Source: Candidatus Dormiibacterota bacterium (GTDB lineage: Bacteria > Chloroflexota > Dormibacteria > UBA8260 > Bog-877). From it: DNA of 9,410 nucleotides. Positions within the stretch are counted from its first letter, which is position 1. Each line of letters opens with the position of its first letter. The DNA lies in the NCBI GenBank assembly GCA_003133485.1, contig PKXR01000213.1, positions 22,200 through 31,609 of the forward strand, given 5' to 3'. Of the stretch, positions 6,823 to 9,410 are shown in pieces. The notes under the pieces are model-generated. The model ran no database searches. It was not told where the DNA came from and was given only the letters and a program-made list of their open reading frames with translations. A program made the position numbers and the translations under genes.

Positions 6823-8016
6823 TCAGGCCACCTCGACCAGCGTGGCCTCCCCCTGGGCTGTGCCGGAGCAGATTGTCGCCGCGCCGGGACCGCCGCCGCG
6901 GCGGCGCAGCTCCAGGACGCAGGCGGCGAGGATCCGTGCTCCGGAGGCACCGACAGGGTGGCCAACCGAGATAGCGCCACCGTTGGGGTTAACTTGGTCC
7001 AACTCGAGTTCCAGCATCCGGGAACTGGTGATCACTACCGAGGCGAACGCTTCGTTGATCTCGACCACCTTGAGATCGGCAGGGCTCAGCCCGCCGCCGG
7101 TTTTGCCCAGCGCCTTCGCGAGAGCGGTCGCGGGCACGGTAGCGAGGTAGGGGTGGTCCGCTGCGGACTCCCCGTAGCCGAGCCACTCGGCTAGAGGTTC
7201 GATCCCAAGAGCCCTAGCCCGCCCGCGGCTCATCAGCACGATCGCGGCCGCGCCGTCATTGATCCCAGGGGCGTTGCCGGCGGTCACGCTGCCGGTGGGA
7301 CCGCCGAAGACCGGCCGCAGGGCGGACAGCTTCTCAATGGTGGTGTCGGGGCGGGGCTGCTCGTCTCTCTCCACCAGGATCGGGCCGGACTTGCCAGCAA
7401 CCTCGATCGGCGCCAGCTCCTCGGCAATCAGGCCCTTCAGCCGCGCCGCCTCGTAGCGCTGCTGGGAGAGCAGGGCGTAGCGGTCCTGCTCCTCGCGGCT
7501 GACCCCCAGCTCGGCGGCCACCTCGGTGCCGTGATCGCCCATGGGTACGTCGTCGATCGGACAGGTGAGTCCGTCCCACAGCATTGAGTCGTAGATCGTC
7601 ATATGCCCCATCGGCACCCCGCGCCTCACCCCCGGCAGGAGCATGGGGGCTTGGGACATCGACTCCATGCCGCCGGCGACAATCACCTCCGCTTCGCCGG
7701 CCTTGATCAGCACCGCGGCCAGGTTGACGGCCTTCAAAGAGGAGGCGCAAACCTTGTTGACTGTGAGCGAGGACACCCCCGAGGGGATCCCCGCCTTGAG
7801 GGCAGCCTGGCGGGCGGGGATCTGGCCCTGGCCAGCCGTGATCACGGTGCCCATGATGCACTGGTCCACTTCGGATGGCGCCACCCCGGCCCGTTCCAGG
7901 GCGACCCGGATGGCGTGGGCACCCAGGTCGACCGCCGATATCAAGCTGAGCGCCCCGCCGAGCTTGCCGAAAGGGGTGCGGGCCGCCGCCACGATCATCG
8001 GGTCGCGATCCCTCAC
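6823..8016 (-). CDS. Thiolase (acetyl-CoA C-acyltransferase)
   Basis: This 397-aa protein is a full-length thiolase of the acetyl-CoA acetyltransferase / 3-ketoacyl-CoA thiolase family. It either cleaves 3-ketoacyl-CoA with CoA or condenses two acyl-CoAs. The nucleophile is C90 in VNKVCASSLKA. Other catalytic parts are NEAFA (about 321-325), the active-site His H353 in SVGHPVGASGAR, and the second Cys C383 in ICSGTAQGEA. That last motif is usually C-x-GGG-x-G; here it is C-S-G-T-A-Q-G, still keeping the Gly two residues after the Cys. The gene sits between two ACADs, which suits breakdown of a short or branched acyl-CoA. The start is GTG at 8016 with no good Shine-Dalgarno but with a -10-like box 6 nt before it. 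ATG at 7998 is the alternative. No hydratase or 3-hydroxyacyl-CoA dehydrogenase is present in the window. Confidence 0.95.
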   Translation of the reverse strand: MRDRDPMIVAAARTPFGKLGGALSLISAVDLGAHAIRVALERAGVAPSEVDQCIMGTVITAGQGQIPARQAALKAGIPSGVSSLTVNKVCASSLKAVNLAAVLIKAGEAEVIVAGGMESMSQAPMLLPGVRRGVPMGHMTIYDSMLWDGLTCPIDDVPMGDHGTEVAAELGVSREEQDRYALLSQQRYEAARLKGLIAEELAPIEVAGKSGPILVERDEQPRPDTTIEKLSALRPVFGGPTGSVTAGNAPGINDGAAAIVLMSRGRARALGIEPLAEWLGYGESAADHPYLATVPATALAKALGKTGGGLSPADLKVVEINEAFASVVITSSRMLELELDQVNPNGGAISVGHPVGASGARILAACVLELRRRGGGPGAATICSGTAQGEATLVEVA

Positions 8017-8022
8017 GAACTC

Positions 8023-8030
8023 ATCGTATA
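8023..8030 (-). promoter_or_regulatory. Candidate internal promoter giving a leaderless thiolase mRNA
   Basis: The minus strand reads TATACGAT, then GAGTTC (6 nt), then the GTG at 8016. TANNNT about 6-7 nt before the start codon is the typical layout of leaderless genes in Actinobacteria and some other phyla. No Shine-Dalgarno precedes this GTG, which fits. I see no convincing -35 box; leaderless promoters often have weak ones. It would let thiolase and the second ACAD be expressed apart from sucD. Confidence 0.45.
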
Positions 8031-8056
8031 CCTGGCGGCGACGGCCACTCCCAGGA

Positions 8057-9250
8057 TCAGGTGGCGTCTTGGTCCAGCAGCTTTGAGACCGATCCGCCGA
8101 GCCCCAGCAGGTGGGAGGCGATCATCAGTCGCTGGACCTCCGAGGTTCCCTCCCCGATCTCGTTGATCTTCGCGTCACGGTAGTAGCGGGCCACCGGCAG
8201 GTCCTCCATGAAGCCAGCCCCGCCGTGGATCTGGACCGCCTGGTTGGCGCACCAGGTCGCCGTCTCCGAGGCATGGAGCTTGGCCATGGCCGCGAACTTG
8301 CCAGCGGGCTGGCCCTGGTCGATCAGGGAACCGGCCCTCCAGACCATCAGCCGGCTCAATTCGATCTGGGTCGCCATGTCGGCGAGCTTGATCTGGGTCG
8401 CCTGGAAATGGCTGATCGGCCGCCCGAACTGGCGGCGCTGTGTGGCGTAGCTGAGCGAGGCGTCTAGGCAGGCCTGCCCCAGTCCCACGGCAAGGGCTGC
8501 GATCGCTACCCGGCCAGCCTCCAGCGCCTTGAAGAACTGCCCCAGGCCACCCCCCTCCCGGCCCAGCAGGTTGGACTCGGGTACTCGGCAGTCGGCAAAG
8601 GTCAGCTCCCTGGTGTCACTGGCGTGCCAGCCCAGCTTTCGATACGGTTCGCCCACCTCGTATCCCGGCGTGCCGCGCTCGACGAGGAGGGCACTGATCC
8701 GCGTCCGGCCGCCGTCCTCGGCAGTCATCGCGGTGATGGTCACCCCAGCGCTGATCTCAGTCCCCGAATTGGTGATGAAGCACTTGGAGCCGTCGATCAC
8801 CCAGTCGGTCCCCTCGCGCCGAGCTTTGGTCTTGGTCCCACCTGCGTCCGAGCCGGCCTCAGGCTCGGTCAGCCCGAAGGACCAGAGCTTGCGCCCCGCG
8901 CAGAGCTCCGGTAGGTAGCGCTCCTTCTGCTCAGGAGTCCCGAAGTGGAAGATCGGCGAGATTCCGAGGGAGACGGCCGCCTCCAGGGTGATCGCCAGGG
9001 CTGCGTCCGCCCGGGCGATCTCCTCCAGGGCCAGCAGGTAGCTGATGAAATCGGCGCCGGCGCCGCCCACCGACTCCGGGTAGGGCAGCCCGAACAGTCC
9101 CAGCTCCGCCATCTGGGAGACCAAGGGGTAGGGGAATTCCTCGCGCCGGTCCCACTCCGCCGCCGTCGGGGCCACCACCTGGCTGGCGAATTCGCGACAG
9201 GTGGCGCGGATGGCCGCCTGCTCGGGACTCAGCTCGAAGCTCAGCCCCAT
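8057..9250 (-). CDS. Acyl-CoA dehydrogenase (second paralogue)
   Basis: This 397-aa ACAD has LSPEQAAIRATCREFA at the N-terminus, FGLTEPEAGSD (about 125-135), FITNSG (about 158-163), LEAGRVAIAALAVG (about 243-256), QRRQFGRPISHFQATQ (about 271-286) and YYRDAKINEIGEGTSEVQR, where E367 is the predicted catalytic base. It is an FAD flavoprotein that should introduce the alpha-beta double bond and feed ETF. It is clearly a diverged paralogue of the other ACAD in this cluster, so the two probably act on different acyl-CoAs. The start ATG at 9250 is 6 nt after the sucD stop with no clear Shine-Dalgarno, suggesting coupling to sucD translation. The stop is 40 nt before the thiolase start. The exact substrate is undetermined. 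Confidence 0.95.
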   Translation of the reverse strand: MGLSFELSPEQAAIRATCREFASQVVAPTAAEWDRREEFPYPLVSQMAELGLFGLPYPESVGGAGADFISYLLALEEIARADAALAITLEAAVSLGISPIFHFGTPEQKERYLPELCAGRKLWSFGLTEPEAGSDAGGTKTKARREGTDWVIDGSKCFITNSGTEISAGVTITAMTAEDGGRTRISALLVERGTPGYEVGEPYRKLGWHASDTRELTFADCRVPESNLLGREGGGLGQFFKALEAGRVAIAALAVGLGQACLDASLSYATQRRQFGRPISHFQATQIKLADMATQIELSRLMVWRAGSLIDQGQPAGKFAAMAKLHASETATWCANQAVQIHGGAGFMEDLPVARYYRDAKINEIGEGTSEVQRLMIASHLLGLGGSVSKLLDQDAT

Positions 9251-9256
9251 CAGCGT

Positions 9257-9410
9257 TTAGGAGCGCAGAGCGGCGCCCAGCCGCTCCCGCACCAACTCGA
9301 CGATCTGCTCAATGGTTTCGGCGACCTCGATGCCTGCCAGCTGGAGCGCGGCCACCTTGGAGGCGGGACTTCCGGTGGTGCCGCTGATGATCGCCCCGGC
9401 GTGGCCCATC
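9257..9410 (-). CDS. sucD: Succinyl-CoA synthetase alpha subunit, C-terminal 50 residues (5' part outside window)
   Basis: The last 50 codons are read from base 9409, ending in a TAA at 9257-9259. The segment begins [18 protein letters not shown] and continues [20 protein letters not shown], ending [17 protein letters not shown], a Gly-rich turn and a helix of the form K-x-AAL-x-x-AGI-x-V is the normal C-terminus of SucD, just after its phospho-His region. SucCD interconverts succinyl-CoA and succinate with ATP or GTP formation in the TCA cycle. The sucC gene would be expected further upstream, beyond 9410. The family assignment is firm although only a sixth of the protein is present; this tail alone cannot separate SucD from a related acyl-CoA synthetase alpha domain. 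Confidence 0.85.
   Translation of the reverse strand, partial: MGHAGAIISGTTGSPASKVAALQLAGIEVAETIEQIVELVRERLGAALRS

Overview
This is a GC-rich bacterial chromosome segment in which every gene I can support lies on the minus strand, so transcription runs from high to low coordinates. No rRNA, tRNA, CRISPR array, transposase or plasmid gene is visible. High GC, frequent GTG starts, a PadR gene coupled to a membrane-protein gene, and a candidate leaderless promoter suggest Actinomycetota or a neighbouring GC-rich phylum such as Chloroflexota/Dormibacterota. That placement is an inference, because no phylogenetic marker is present.

Right block (9410 to about 5602): the last 50 codons of a succinyl-CoA synthetase alpha subunit (sucD), an acyl-CoA dehydrogenase (ACAD), a thiolase and a second ACAD. 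The genes are closely spaced and co-directional. The block looks like a beta-oxidation or branched-chain acyl-CoA operon attached to the succinyl-CoA step of the TCA cycle. A TATACGAT box lies 6 nt before the thiolase GTG and may be an internal leaderless promoter.

Middle block (about 5601 to 4247): a PadR-family repressor whose stop overlaps the start of a multi-spanning membrane protein (ATGA). A perfect 7-7-7 inverted repeat lies upstream of padR and may be its operator. The membrane-protein gene is split between two reading frames: the N-terminal domain is in one frame and all the transmembrane segments are in another. It is therefore either a pseudogene, a sequencing error or a recoded gene.

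Left block (about 4246 to 1): a 212-nt gap containing a hairpin, then a compact operon of an extended-SDR nucleotide-sugar epimerase/dehydratase, a 699-aa GT4 glycosyltransferase carrying a duplicated N-terminal beta-rich module, and a SAM methyltransferase with a C-terminal coiled coil that runs off the left edge. The last two genes overlap by 8 nt. This is a typical cell-surface polysaccharide cassette: sugar-nucleotide supply, sugar transfer, and methylation that may cap the chain.

Most genes belong to known families. The points most worth checking are the split membrane gene, the duplicated module on the glycosyltransferase, the methyltransferase-coiled-coil protein, and the two short regulatory signals.
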